Shown: positions 56,351-64,000 of the stretch, one piece after another
Position numbering within the stretch: position 1 is the first letter of the stretch
How the letters are laid out: each line of letters begins with the position of its first letter
Source of the DNA: DASPNM01 sp035626515
GTDB taxonomy: Bacteria > Bacteroidota > Bacteroidia > Chitinophagales > Chitinophagaceae
Assembly (NCBI GenBank): GCA_035626515.1
Contig: DASPNM010000020.1
Span: forward strand, 1 to 64,000
DNA: 64,000 nt
Direction: 5' to 3'
Position numbers and translations under genes: made by a program
The notes under the pieces: generated by a model
Seen by the model: only the letters and a program-made list of their open reading frames with translations
What the model was told of the DNA's origin: nothing
Database searches by the model: none

Positions 56351-58651
56351 ATGAAGCAATGGTACCTGGCGGTTTTGACGTTTTTTATTGGTTCCTCCCT
56401 GATCGCGCAGCCCGGTTCGCTCTCCGGCCGCGTGTCGGCCGATTCAGTGCCGCTGGCGGGCGCCACCGTAGAGATCAGAAAGCTGCAGCTGCGCACTGCG
56501 ACGGATTCGACAGGCTTTTACCGCTTCCACCAGCTCCCCTCCGGGAATCATTTGCTGCACATCAGCGTGATCGGTTACGAACCGGTGCACGAAATGGTGC
56601 GCGTCCATCCCGGGAAAGAGCAGGTGGGCGTATACCATCTCCGGCCGCTGGCGCAGTCCATGGAATCGGTCGTCGTGACGGGCACCCTCCGGCCCGTGTT
56701 GCGCAAGGAAAGTCCCATCCTCGTGGAAGTGTACACGCCGCAGTTCCTGAAGAAAAATCCGGTTCCGAGCATCTTTGAAGCGCTGCAGCAAGTGAACGGC
56801 GTGAGGCCCCAGCTCAACTGCCAGGTTTGTAATACGGGCGACATTCACATCAACGGCCTCGAAGGTCCGTACACTATGATCACCATCGACGGCATGCCCA
56901 TCGTAAGCAGCCTCGCTTCGGTGTACGGCCTCTTCGGGATTCCCACGCAAATGATCGAACGCGTCGAGATCGTGAAAGGCCCCGCGTCCGGCCTCTATGG
57001 TTCGGAAGCGATAGGCGGGCTCATCAATATCATCACTAAATCCCCGGAAAAATCTCCCGCATTGAGCTTCAACGCCATGACCACCGGCTGGCGGGAGCAC
57101 AGCCTGGATGCGGGCGTGCGGATGAAGCTGGGGAAAAAAGCTTTTGACCTCCTGGGAATTAATTATTACAACTACCTCCACCCCCTCGATCATAACGGCG
57201 ACAATTTCACCGACATCACCCTGCAACACCGTGTTTCGGTATTCAACAAGATCAGCTGGCGGCGCAACCAGGATCGAATCGCCTCGCTCGCCGCGCGTTA
57301 TTTCCACGAAGACCGTTGGGGCGGGGAAATGCAATGGGAGCCGAAATTCCGGGGAACGGATTCCATTTACGGGGAAAGCATTTACACCGACCGCTGGGAA
57401 CTGATCGGCAACTACCAGCTCCCTCTTTTCGAAAAAATGTTTTTCAGCTTTTCCGCCACCAGCCATTTGCAGGACTCCTATTACGGTACCACACCCTATT
57501 ACGGGGACCAGAAGATCCTGTTCGGACAGTTTCTCTGGCATTGCAACATCCAAAACCGGCACGAAGCGCTGCTGGGGCTGGCGGGACGCTATAATTATTA
57601 TGACGATAATTCCACCGCGACGCTGGACACGCTGACCGGAGCGAACCGGCCCGACCGGGTTTTTCTGCCGGGGATTTTTTTGCAGGACGAATGGAAACCC
57701 GCACCGCAGCACCACCTTCTTCTTGGATTGCGGATGGATTATCATGATGTGCACAAAGGCATTTTCACTCCGCGCTTCGCCTGGAAATGGTCGCCCGCCG
57801 GAGAGCACGTGGTGCGGCTGAACGCGGGTACGGGATTTCGCGTGGTGAATCTTTTCACGGAAGAGCACGCCGCCCTCACGGGCGCGCGCAAGGTGGAAGT
57901 ACAGGAAGCATTGCGGCCGGAGAAAAGCTACAATGTAAACCTGAATTATTCTACGAAAGTTTTTGGGAAACAATCGAGCCTACACCTGGACCTTTCCGCG
58001 TGGTACACTTATTTCAACAACCAGATCCTACCGGATTACCTGACGGATCCGAATAAGATCATTTACCGCAACCTGGAGGGCCACTCCGTTTCCAGGGGCG
58101 GCACGATGAACCTGGAAGCTTCATTGGGAAGGAGAATGAAACTGATGGCCGGACTGACGGTCCAGGATGTGTCGAAGATGACGCGAAACGGGAACGGTGC
58201 CAAATTACGCGAAGAAGTAATGCTTACCGAGAAATGGAGCGGCACCTGGAGCCTTGCCTATGTGTTTCCTGCAGAGGGAATCACGGTCGATTATACCGGT
58301 AAAATTTACGGCCCGATGAAGCTCCCGCTTGTTTCCGCGCTCGATCCCCGCCGGCCGCTCTCACCCGTCTGGAGCCTGCAGAATATTCAGTTCAGCAAAA
58401 AATTCTCTTCCGTGTTCGAGGTTTACACGGGCGTGAAAAATATCCTGAACTGGACGCCCGCCAGGAACAATCCTTTTATCATCGCCCGTTCGCATGATCC
58501 CTTTGACAAGAAAGTGGAGTACGACGGGTCGGGGAATGTGCTGGTCACCCAGGAAAACCCATACGGCCTGACCTTCGATCCTTCATACGTGTATGCTCCC
58601 AACCAGGGCCGCCGGTTTTTTGCAGGCCTGCGGGTGACATTGTCCAGGTAA
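56351..58651 (+). CDS. TonB-dependent receptor, probably metal/siderophore type
   Basis: A 766-residue outer-membrane receptor. Signal peptide at residues 1-20 (LIAQ), a carboxypeptidase-like regulatory domain (GSLSGRVSADSVPLAGATVEI), a plug domain (SIFEALQQVNGVRP, INGLEGPYTMITIDGMPI, VEIVKGPASGLYGSEAIGG) and a 22-strand barrel ending GLRVTLSR. An unusual CQVC motif (C157, C160) lies in the plug and could bind metal or form a disulfide. The divergent DtxR-type gene suggests iron- or manganese-responsive control. Substrate not proven. Confidence 0.9.
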   Translation: MKQWYLAVLTFFIGSSLIAQPGSLSGRVSADSVPLAGATVEIRKLQLRTATDSTGFYRFHQLPSGNHLLHISVIGYEPVHEMVRVHPGKEQVGVYHLRPLAQSMESVVVTGTLRPVLRKESPILVEVYTPQFLKKNPVPSIFEALQQVNGVRPQLNCQVCNTGDIHINGLEGPYTMITIDGMPIVSSLASVYGLFGIPTQMIERVEIVKGPASGLYGSEAIGGLINIITKSPEKSPALSFNAMTTGWREHSLDAGVRMKLGKKAFDLLGINYYNYLHPLDHNGDNFTDITLQHRVSVFNKISWRRNQDRIASLAARYFHEDRWGGEMQWEPKFRGTDSIYGESIYTDRWELIGNYQLPLFEKMFFSFSATSHLQDSYYGTTPYYGDQKILFGQFLWHCNIQNRHEALLGLAGRYNYYDDNSTATLDTLTGANRPDRVFLPGIFLQDEWKPAPQHHLLLGLRMDYHDVHKGIFTPRFAWKWSPAGEHVVRLNAGTGFRVVNLFTEEHAALTGARKVEVQEALRPEKSYNVNLNYSTKVFGKQSSLHLDLSAWYTYFNNQILPDYLTDPNKIIYRNLEGHSVSRGGTMNLEASLGRRMKLMAGLTVQDVSKMTRNGNGAKLREEVMLTEKWSGTWSLAYVFPAEGITVDYTGKIYGPMKLPLVSALDPRRPLSPVWSLQNIQFSKKFSSVFEVYTGVKNILNWTPARNNPFIIARSHDPFDKKVEYDGSGNVLVTQENPYGLTFDPSYVYAPNQGRRFFAGLRVTLSR

Positions 58652-58707
58652 CATTTATTAACGCTGCCGAACAGCACACCTCGAAGGGCTAATAATTTAC
58701 GGAAGCG

Positions 58708-59025
58708 TTAGGTTTTATAGTCTTCGCGCACGGGGCTGAACACGTCAATCACGGTCGAGTCCTCGGTCACCACGGCAGAATGCGGCAAATTCGACGGGAT
58801 CACATAATAGGTTCCGGTGGTAAGGCAGCAGGTCTCACCGGCGATCACCATGTCCAGTCTGCCCTTGACGATAAAAGTGATCTGTTCCTGCCGGTGCCGG
58901 TGCTCCGGGATCGAGCTTCCCGCTTTCAGCTCCACAAATCCCAGCGTCATCGTGTCCCCATGCACGTAATGCCCGGTGATCCCCGGCGCCAGCTCTTTTG
59001 GGCTGATATTCTTTATCTGGTTCAT
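58708..59025 (-). CDS. Single-domain cupin protein
   Basis: A 105-residue cytoplasmic cupin with motif 1 SSIPEHRHRQEQITFIVKG (metal-binding His/Gln/Glu pattern) and motif 2 TGTYYVIPSNLPHSAVV. Such small cupins act as isomerases, dioxygenases or sensors. The ATG at 59025 (MNQIKNISPKEL) is favoured over one at 59043. It lies downstream of the TSUP permease gene with a repeat between. Confidence 0.82.
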   Translation of the reverse strand: MNQIKNISPKELAPGITGHYVHGDTMTLGFVELKAGSSIPEHRHRQEQITFIVKGRLDMVIAGETCCLTTGTYYVIPSNLPHSAVVTEDSTVIDVFSPVREDYKT

Positions 59026-59064
59026 CGTATTCGAAAGGTACAAAGTTCCCCACTCCCGCGACTT

Positions 59065-59093
59065 TCGACTACCGACTATCGACTACCGACTAA
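59065..59093. repeat. CTACCGACTATCG-type short repeat
   Basis: CTACCGACTATCGACTACCGACTA run between the cupin and TSUP genes, reaching into the TSUP stop region. Same family as at 55415. Confidence 0.55.
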
Positions 59094-59863
59094 ATAAAAC
59101 CTGCTCCAAGCGCCACAGAAAGTAACAGCAGCATGACAGCGACCAGCTTTTGGATGAACCCAAGCGTGAGTTTTTTGAGCAGCCGGTTCCCGAGAAAGGC
59201 GCCCGTGATCGCGGCAAGCGTGGCCGCGGCTACCAGTCCGACGTTTTCCTCAAGTCCCGCCGTGGCAAAACGCGTGGAATAAACCGAAAGCCGCGTGAGA
59301 TCAATGAAGGTGGAGACCACGACCCCGGTTCCGATGAATGCCTCCTTCGAAAGTCCAGCGCGGATCAGGAACGCGCTCCGCAACGCTCCCTGGTTGCCCG
59401 AGAGTCCGCCGAAAAAACCGCTCAGCGCGCCCCCGAGCGGGAGCTGTCTTTTCCCGAATTGCAGCTGACGGAATCGCGGGATCAGCTCCATCATCGCGAA
59501 GGCAATCAGCAGCAGCGCCACGGTGAGGTTTACTGGTGAAACTTCGAATGTTCTTTCACCGACGGAATAACGGAGCAATGGCTTCAGGCCCGTGAGCTCC
59601 AGCAGCAGCCAGGCGCCGAGGGCGGCCGCGAGCACGGCCGGAATTCCAAACCGCAGCAGCACGTTTTTGTTCGCTTTTTTCCCGACCAAAAAAAGTTTGA
59701 AAATATTGTTGAAAAAGTGCACGACACCCGTGAGCGCTACTGCCACCTCGATGGGAAAGAATATCGCGAACACCGGCGTGAGTACTGTGCCGAGGCCGAA
59801 TCCTGAAAAAAACGTCAGGATCGCGGCGAGGAATGCAGCCAGGTAAATAATCGCGATTTCCAT
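59090..59863 (-). CDS. TSUP-family (TauE/SafE) permease
   Basis: A 257-residue inner-membrane protein with about eight spans in two homologous halves. Key words are FFSGFGLGTVLTPVFAIFF, GVVHFFNNIFKLFLVGKKAN, GALSGFFGGLSGNQGALRSAF and AAATLAAITGAFLGNRLLKKL. TSUP proteins move sulfite, sulfonates or other organic anions. It starts on the last base of the ATP-grasp gene, so the two are coupled. Confidence 0.88.
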   Translation of the reverse strand: MEIAIIYLAAFLAAILTFFSGFGLGTVLTPVFAIFFPIEVAVALTGVVHFFNNIFKLFLVGKKANKNVLLRFGIPAVLAAALGAWLLLELTGLKPLLRYSVGERTFEVSPVNLTVALLLIAFAMMELIPRFRQLQFGKRQLPLGGALSGFFGGLSGNQGALRSAFLIRAGLSKEAFIGTGVVVSTFIDLTRLSVYSTRFATAGLEENVGLVAAATLAAITGAFLGNRLLKKLTLGFIQKLVAVMLLLLSVALGAGFI

Positions 59864-61059
59864 CAGGTTTCAAAATAGCAAAGCGATCCGCCCACCCAGT
59901 CGCGGTCTTTGTTGTACCGCACCCCGATCATCTTTCCTTTACTCAGCCGGGCGAGGTTGTTTACCGCAACGGGACGCGGAGTTCCGGGTTTCCAGAAATA
60001 GAAGATGCGAATCTCGGCCTTCGCGGGTTCGTCGGGGGTTTCGATGGCGCCGGCATACCGCACTTTCCGCTGCAGGATCCAGTTCTGCGGATCCGGGATC
60101 TTTTCCAGTTCCTCGCGAACAATGTCGATCACCACTCCCTGCCCCGCAAAAGAGAACAGCGGCTTGAGCACATAGTGCTCCAGGTCATCGGGCAATTGCT
60201 TTACCTGGTCGAGGAAATAGGTGGCGGGAACATAAGGGTGCCGCAAAAAAGGAATTGTGTATTTGCTGATCCGGTAGAACCAATTCGGGTGCGGGGCCCA
60301 TTCCACATCGAGCTCTTCAAAAAAAATTTTTCCTTTTTCCCTTGCTGCAGCTTCCTGGTGGAACAGATCGTCGAAGATCACGCGGTTGTAGATCCTGCGT
60401 ACCTCTGTTTTTTTTCCGTTTCTCAGGTAAAACAGCTTTTTCCCCTCGCGAATCAGCTTGGTCAGACAAACCGTGTGGATCCCGGTATAATCCTCTGTGC
60501 AGTAAAAATCGATTCTTGTTTTTTGCCTTTCGGGAAAGATTTCGAGCAGAATTACGTGTTGCGGTGCGTGTCCTCCCAGCACGATTTCGCGAAACAAGTC
60601 AAGGTAAGAGTCGCGGTCGTGTCGATTCAGGTAGGTGTGGAATCCCGCAGGCACATCGAAATGACGCCGGAATACGTCATCCAACAGGACCTGGTAGGCG
60701 GACAGGGAAGGGAAACCCTGCATTTCGATCAATTGCGGTTCGTGTTCGCCTTCCTCGTTGGTGCAGACCCCAAAATCAAAGGCGATGAATTCGCAGCGGC
60801 CCATTTCGCCGGGAACGTTGAGCTGCGGGGGCACAGCATCTTTGGTCCATTCCTGGAAGCGGGGATCGGCGATCACGTCAACGATACTTTCGCAGGCATC
60901 GAACAGCTTGTCGCGGAATGCCGCGGGCACAAAGACCGCGGTTTCGGCCACGCGAAACTCGATCTGCCCTGGATGCGCGCGATCTAGCTCGTCCAAAAAA
61001 TCGCGGTAGCGTTCCTGGCGGAAAGAATCGTTGAATGCTTTTCGGATCGCGGGGATCAT
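59863..61059 (-). CDS. ATP-grasp-like ligase, unknown product
   Basis: A 398-residue soluble protein whose C-terminal half has ATP-grasp character: YVLKPLFSFAGQGVVIDI (Lys and Gly-rich loop), NWILQRKVRYAG and AEIRIFYFWKPG. The N-terminal half has LIEMQGFPSLSAYQVLLDD and a central FHTYLNRHDRDSYLDLFREI. It resembles stand-alone ATP-grasp enzymes that form amide or peptide-like bonds. It is divergent from a glutamine amidotransferase gene (115 bp apart), suggesting a shared pathway. Substrates unknown. Confidence 0.65.
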   Translation of the reverse strand: MIPAIRKAFNDSFRQERYRDFLDELDRAHPGQIEFRVAETAVFVPAAFRDKLFDACESIVDVIADPRFQEWTKDAVPPQLNVPGEMGRCEFIAFDFGVCTNEEGEHEPQLIEMQGFPSLSAYQVLLDDVFRRHFDVPAGFHTYLNRHDRDSYLDLFREIVLGGHAPQHVILLEIFPERQKTRIDFYCTEDYTGIHTVCLTKLIREGKKLFYLRNGKKTEVRRIYNRVIFDDLFHQEAAAREKGKIFFEELDVEWAPHPNWFYRISKYTIPFLRHPYVPATYFLDQVKQLPDDLEHYVLKPLFSFAGQGVVIDIVREELEKIPDPQNWILQRKVRYAGAIETPDEPAKAEIRIFYFWKPGTPRPVAVNNLARLSKGKMIGVRYNKDRDWVGGSLCYFET

Positions 61060-61064
61060 CGAAG

Positions 61065-61072
61065 GAAAGATA
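61065..61072 (-). promoter_or_regulatory. -7 promoter box (TATCTTTC on minus strand)
   Basis: One mismatch to TAnnTTTG, 5 nt before the ATP-grasp gene ATG at 61059. Confidence 0.4.
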
Positions 61073-61174
61073 CTGAATCAACATTATAGCCGCTGGCGGT
61101 ATGTAAGCAACTGGAATTCACATTTGTGGGAAAGTGCTCAACATCGCTGCCGTTTTTGGCGTTATTTAATCATT

Positions 61175-62026
61175 ATGTTTGCTTCCATGCAACCATCCGC
61201 AACGGTGCGCGTTGCCATTCTCGACCTTTATGAAGGCCGTCCGAACCAGGGCATGCGCTGCCTCCAGCAGATCCTGCACGAATGGGAAAGGAATTCCGGT
61301 CTGCACGCAGAGCACCACGTCTTCGACGTCCGAAAGAAAAATGAGCTCCCCGATCTTTCGTATGATATCTACATTTCGAGCGGCGGTCCCGGCGATCCTC
61401 TCGCCACCCGGTTCGAGGACTGGGACATTGCCTGGTGCCGCTGGCTGGACGGAGTGGTGCGGTGGAACGACAACCCGGAGCAGCAACGGAAGAAAAAGGT
61501 CTTTTTCATTTGTCATTCTTTCCAACTCGCCAGCCGCTATTTCAATATCGGCGTTGTCAGAAAACGACGCTCCACCGCTTTTGGAGTTTTCCCGGTGCAC
61601 ATGCTCGAAGCAGGTTGGGAAGAACCGGTGTTCGAGGGATTGAAAGATCCCTTTTACGCGGTGGACAGCCGCGATTTCCAGGTGGTGCAGCCCAGGGCAG
61701 ATCGGCTCGACAAGCTTGGGGCCCGGCTGCTCTGCATCGAAAAAGAGCGTCCGCACGTTCCGTACGAGCGGGCCATCATGGGGATTCGCTTCAACGAGCA
61801 CATGATCGGCACGCAGTTTCATCCGGAGGCGGACGCGGTGGGGATGACCATTCACCTGCTGACGGAAGAGAAGCGGAGGACGGTGATCGAGAATTACGGC
61901 GAAGAGAAGCTCTGGGCCATGCTCCACCATCTCAATGATCCCGACAAGATCATGTGGACCTACGCGCATATTCTCCCGAATTTCCTCAACCAGGCCATCG
62001 CGCAGGAGGTGTTGCACGGGGAGTGA
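61175..62026 (+). CDS. Class I glutamine amidotransferase-like protein
   Basis: A 283-residue protein with a catalytic triad C113 (FFICHSFQLASRYF), H216 and E218 (GTQFHPEAD) and the ISSGGPGDPL motif of GATase1 domains. The nucleophile elbow departs from GxCxGHQ (here FICHSFQ), so glutaminase activity is uncertain. The ATG at 61175 gives the natural domain start. It probably works with the divergent ATP-grasp protein. Confidence 0.8.
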   Translation: MFASMQPSATVRVAILDLYEGRPNQGMRCLQQILHEWERNSGLHAEHHVFDVRKKNELPDLSYDIYISSGGPGDPLATRFEDWDIAWCRWLDGVVRWNDNPEQQRKKKVFFICHSFQLASRYFNIGVVRKRRSTAFGVFPVHMLEAGWEEPVFEGLKDPFYAVDSRDFQVVQPRADRLDKLGARLLCIEKERPHVPYERAIMGIRFNEHMIGTQFHPEADAVGMTIHLLTEEKRRTVIENYGEEKLWAMLHHLNDPDKIMWTYAHILPNFLNQAIAQEVLHGE

Positions 62027-62101
62027 TCAGCCCGTTCTTCGGGTTCTTTTCACTACGGCCGCATCGAACCGAGTGCCTCCAACAAGCCCTGATCGACAGC
62101 C

Positions 62102-62590
62102 ATGAAACAAAAACCTTTATTGGTATTTCGAGCCGCACTTGAGTCCGACATCCCGGGAATGCAAATCGTTCGCAATGCCGTCACCGAAAACCGGCTTTCG
62201 GATCCTTCCGTCATCAGGGACTCCGATTACCTGCCCTTTATTGATTCAAATGGAAGGGGATGGGTATGCACGGTGAACGAAACAGTTGTCGGGTTCGCCT
62301 TTGTAGACGCCGTCCACAGGAATGTCTGGGCATTGTTTGTCCACCCGGAATTTGAAAATATGGGAATCGGGAAAACTCTTCACCAGTTGATGCTTGACTG
62401 GTATTTTTTCAACCATACGGGGACCTTGTGGCTGAGCACGGCTCCCCAAACAAGGGCTGAACGATTCTATGAGCTGCTCGGCTGGGAAAGAACAGGGATT
62501 CACGGGAAGGAGATCAAATTTGAGCTAAGCGTTGAGAACTGGAACGCTACCCGGAACCGGGTCCGCCCGGACCTCCCGAATGGTGACTGA
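62102..62590 (+). CDS. GNAT-family N-acetyltransferase
   Basis: A 162-residue GNAT: FRAALESDIPGMQIVRNAV, VVGFAFVDAVHRNVWALFV, HPEFENMGIGKTLHQLM (acetyl-CoA loop) and TRAERFYELLGWERTG. Located 75 bp after the amidotransferase gene on the same strand, so it could belong to the same unit. Substrate unknown. Confidence 0.88.
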   Translation: MKQKPLLVFRAALESDIPGMQIVRNAVTENRLSDPSVIRDSDYLPFIDSNGRGWVCTVNETVVGFAFVDAVHRNVWALFVHPEFENMGIGKTLHQLMLDWYFFNHTGTLWLSTAPQTRAERFYELLGWERTGIHGKEIKFELSVENWNATRNRVRPDLPNGD

Positions 62591-62627
62591 GTGGACAGCT
62601 GCAGACAGATTTTGTATTTTCACAGCT

Positions 62628-63083
62628 ATGGCTGCAATAAAAACCAGGCAAACCGACGCCAGCGTTACCGATTTCATCAACAGCTTTGCCAAAACCGAAC
62701 AAAGACGAAGGGATAGTTTCGAGCTCGTGAAGCTTATGCGGGAGGAAACGAGCTTCGAGCCAAAAATGTGGGGTCCTTCTATCATCGGGTTCGGTCGCTA
62801 CCATTACAAATCCGACCGGAGCCGGCAGGAGGGCGACTGGCCGCTCGTGGGCTTTTCACCCCGCGCCGCTGCCATTTCGCTGTATGTTTACACCGGGAAA
62901 AAGGAACACGCGCACCTGCTCAAAGACCTTGGTAAGTTCACGATGGGTAAGGTCTGCATCTACGTAAAGAAATTATCGGGCATCAACCAGCAAACGCTCA
63001 GGAAACTCATCAGGGTATCGATTGAATATTTGCGGGAAAAGTATGGGGTCATGGAAGTCGGGAAAGTCAGTAAAGACGGCTGA
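62628..63083 (+). CDS. DUF1801-domain protein
   Basis: A 151-residue soluble protein of the DUF1801 (YdhG-like) fold: VTDFINSFAKTEQRRRDSFELVK, MWGPSIIGFGRYHYKSD, WPLVGFSPRAAAISLYVY and LLKDLGKFTMGKVCIYVKKL. Function of the family is unknown. ATG 62628 was chosen; the longer frame overlaps the GNAT gene. Confidence 0.88.
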   Translation: MAAIKTRQTDASVTDFINSFAKTEQRRRDSFELVKLMREETSFEPKMWGPSIIGFGRYHYKSDRSRQEGDWPLVGFSPRAAAISLYVYTGKKEHAHLLKDLGKFTMGKVCIYVKKLSGINQQTLRKLIRVSIEYLREKYGVMEVGKVSKDG

Positions 63084-63362
63084 TCCGGCTGACCAGTCGA
63101 TAAGTTGACAGGTTGACTGGGAGAAGTCATGGCGCAGTGCTCCTCCGTGTCCCCGTGGTTAAATCCAGCAGCACTTAGGGGCAAGAAGGTTATGGAAACT
63201 GAGTTTACTGGTTGACGCGTTGACAGGTTATGAATTGTGCGTATGAGCCATGATCCATTCGCCATGAACCATATCTACCAGTGCGAGAAACAGTGCCACG
63301 GCGGAGAACTTCCATGCCCTAACGCCCTCACTCCCTAACTTTCTAACCCTCTAACTTCCCAA
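63084..63362. repeat. Intergenic region with GTTGACAGGTTGAC-like and CTAACTTTC-like repeats
   Basis: Words GATAAGTTGACAGGTTGACTGG (63100-63119, in two parts) and GACGCGTTGACAGGTTATGA (63214-63233) repeat. 63320-63362 is a pyrimidine-rich CCCTAACTTTCTAACCCTCT run. No gene recognised. Confidence 0.45.
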
Positions 63363-64000
63363 CTACTTTCTAATCACCAGCCGGGTGGCTTCGTCTTCCA
63401 AAATAGCCTCGCTGAACTTGCGGATCTCTCCGTATTTCGCGGCAGGAACGCGGTGACTGGAGAGGACCAGCTCCGCCGTCGTGCAAAGCATGCTCTTTTC
63501 CGCGTCGAACCAGTAATTCGTTTTATAAGTGCCGAACTCGCAACGGATCGTCTTCGCGGGGGGCAACGCTTCGGGTTTGTATCCTTCTGGAAGCAGGAAC
63601 ATCGTCGTATCGGTCTGGATGTAAGGGAAGCGAAAGAAATAATCATACCTCCGGTTCTCGGCTGCGGGCAGCTTTCGCCGCCAAATCTTGTACAGCCTCG
63701 GCGCCAGAAACAGCTTGCTTCCTGCAGAAAATTCGTGGACCTTCTCCAGAGTCATGTTCAACTGCCAGTGCCCGGTATGTTCGTCCTTGCCAAACTGGTA
63801 ATCGTCCGGCTGCCGGAAACCTACGCCGAGCACGAGCATTTCCTGCTGGTCTTCGCGCTTCGCCTTCAACATTTCGTCGAGCATCTCCCTGAATTCGCCG
63901 GTGGCTTCAAACCTTGTTTCCGATAAGCCGGCGCCGTCGTCATCCAGCTGCACCTTGGTGGTCATCGTCGCCCGGTTCGAACGTGGCTCGCTTGCGGGTG
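63363..64000 (-). CDS. 3' part of DUF3857/transglutaminase-type protein (cut by window end)
   Basis: The frame stays open to the window edge, so the gene's 5' part is missing. The visible 200-plus residues match the C-terminal region of DUF3857-transglutaminase proteins: SAGSKLFLAPRLYKIWRR, RYDYFFRFPYIQTDTTMFLLP in two parts, LPEGYKPEALPP, and the ending YGEIRKFSEAILEDEATRLVI. Family members are secreted Bacteroidota proteins of unclear role. The ATG at 63965 is internal. Confidence 0.75.
   Translation of the reverse strand, partial: PASEPRSNRATMTTKVQLDDDGAGLSETRFEATGEFREMLDEMLKAKREDQQEMLVLGVGFRQPDDYQFGKDEHTGHWQLNMTLEKVHEFSAGSKLFLAPRLYKIWRRKLPAAENRRYDYFFRFPYIQTDTTMFLLPEGYKPEALPPAKTIRCEFGTYKTNYWFDAEKSMLCTTAELVLSSHRVPAAKYGEIRKFSEAILEDEATRLVIRK

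Noticed and set aside
56444..57973. Long minus-strand frame (509 aa) inside the TonB receptor gene
   Set aside because: No signal, domain or promoter; it lies fully antisense to a clear TonB receptor and arises from GC-rich codon use.
1..64000. Genomic island or prophage borders
   Set aside because: No integrase, transposase, phage gene or clear attachment repeat was found; the tRNA-like element has no duplicated 3' end that I could see.

Overview
The window reads as a chromosomal segment of a Bacteroidota bacterium, most likely a Chitinophagaceae-like aerobe; the family is an inference, not shown directly. Several things point this way. Promoter -7 boxes match the Bacteroidota consensus TAnnTTTG. 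There is a PorW/SprE-type gliding/type IX secretion protein, a TonB-dependent receptor with a carboxypeptidase-like N-terminal domain, TlpA/DUF4369 thioredoxins, an HYC_CC_PP family protein, a trpEGDCFBA operon with ATGA overlaps, and few Shine-Dalgarno sites. There are no transposases, integrases, CRISPR arrays or phage genes.

Layout. 1-6826: repeats, then a complete tryptophan operon (trpEGDCFBA) behind a predicted leader peptide with tandem Trp codons and an attenuator. 6866-14368: mixed housekeeping and small envelope genes (TlpA-like thioredoxin, pdxJ, SnoaL-like, DUF2452, YceI lipoprotein, PQQ-type sugar dehydrogenase). 14526-22191 (minus): a full heme pathway from glutamyl-tRNA to protoporphyrin IX (hemA-C-D-E-F-B-L-J), with hemH divergent at 22303. 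23500-34777: accessory and envelope genes (AI-2E transporter, NlpC/P60 peptidase, ahcY, GAF, cupin, PrsW, PBP1A). 34886-41308: PorW/SprE, a truncated M23-type membrane coil, bactofilin, AtpZ/AtpI-like genes without ATP synthase, SprT-like protein, a tRNA-like element and a Tat lipoprotein. 41657-47058: sucC, a conserved unknown, purine nucleoside phosphorylase and a putative porin.

47137-55352 is a coherent metal (probably copper) envelope island: HYC_CC_PP protein, two secreted HMA-domain proteins (one with a Cys-rich tail), two TlpA thioredoxins, two outer-membrane proteins, a CPH-type (P1B-3, CopB-like) ATPase with a His-rich N-terminus and a propeller-like lipoprotein. It is followed by a divergent DtxR-family regulator and TonB receptor sharing a double palindromic operator. 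58708-62026 holds a cupin, a TSUP permease and a divergent ATP-grasp / class I glutamine amidotransferase pair of unknown product. The window ends with a GNAT, a DUF1801 protein and the 3' part of a DUF3857-like gene.

Intergenic spaces carry several families of short-period repeats (10-bp AACCTTCAAC, TGATGAGTAA, CTACCGACTAT) and one 67-bp tandem hairpin array. Many -7 boxes lie only 3-7 nt before the start codon, which suggests leaderless mRNAs. All function calls come from reading sequence and motifs; no database search was run.
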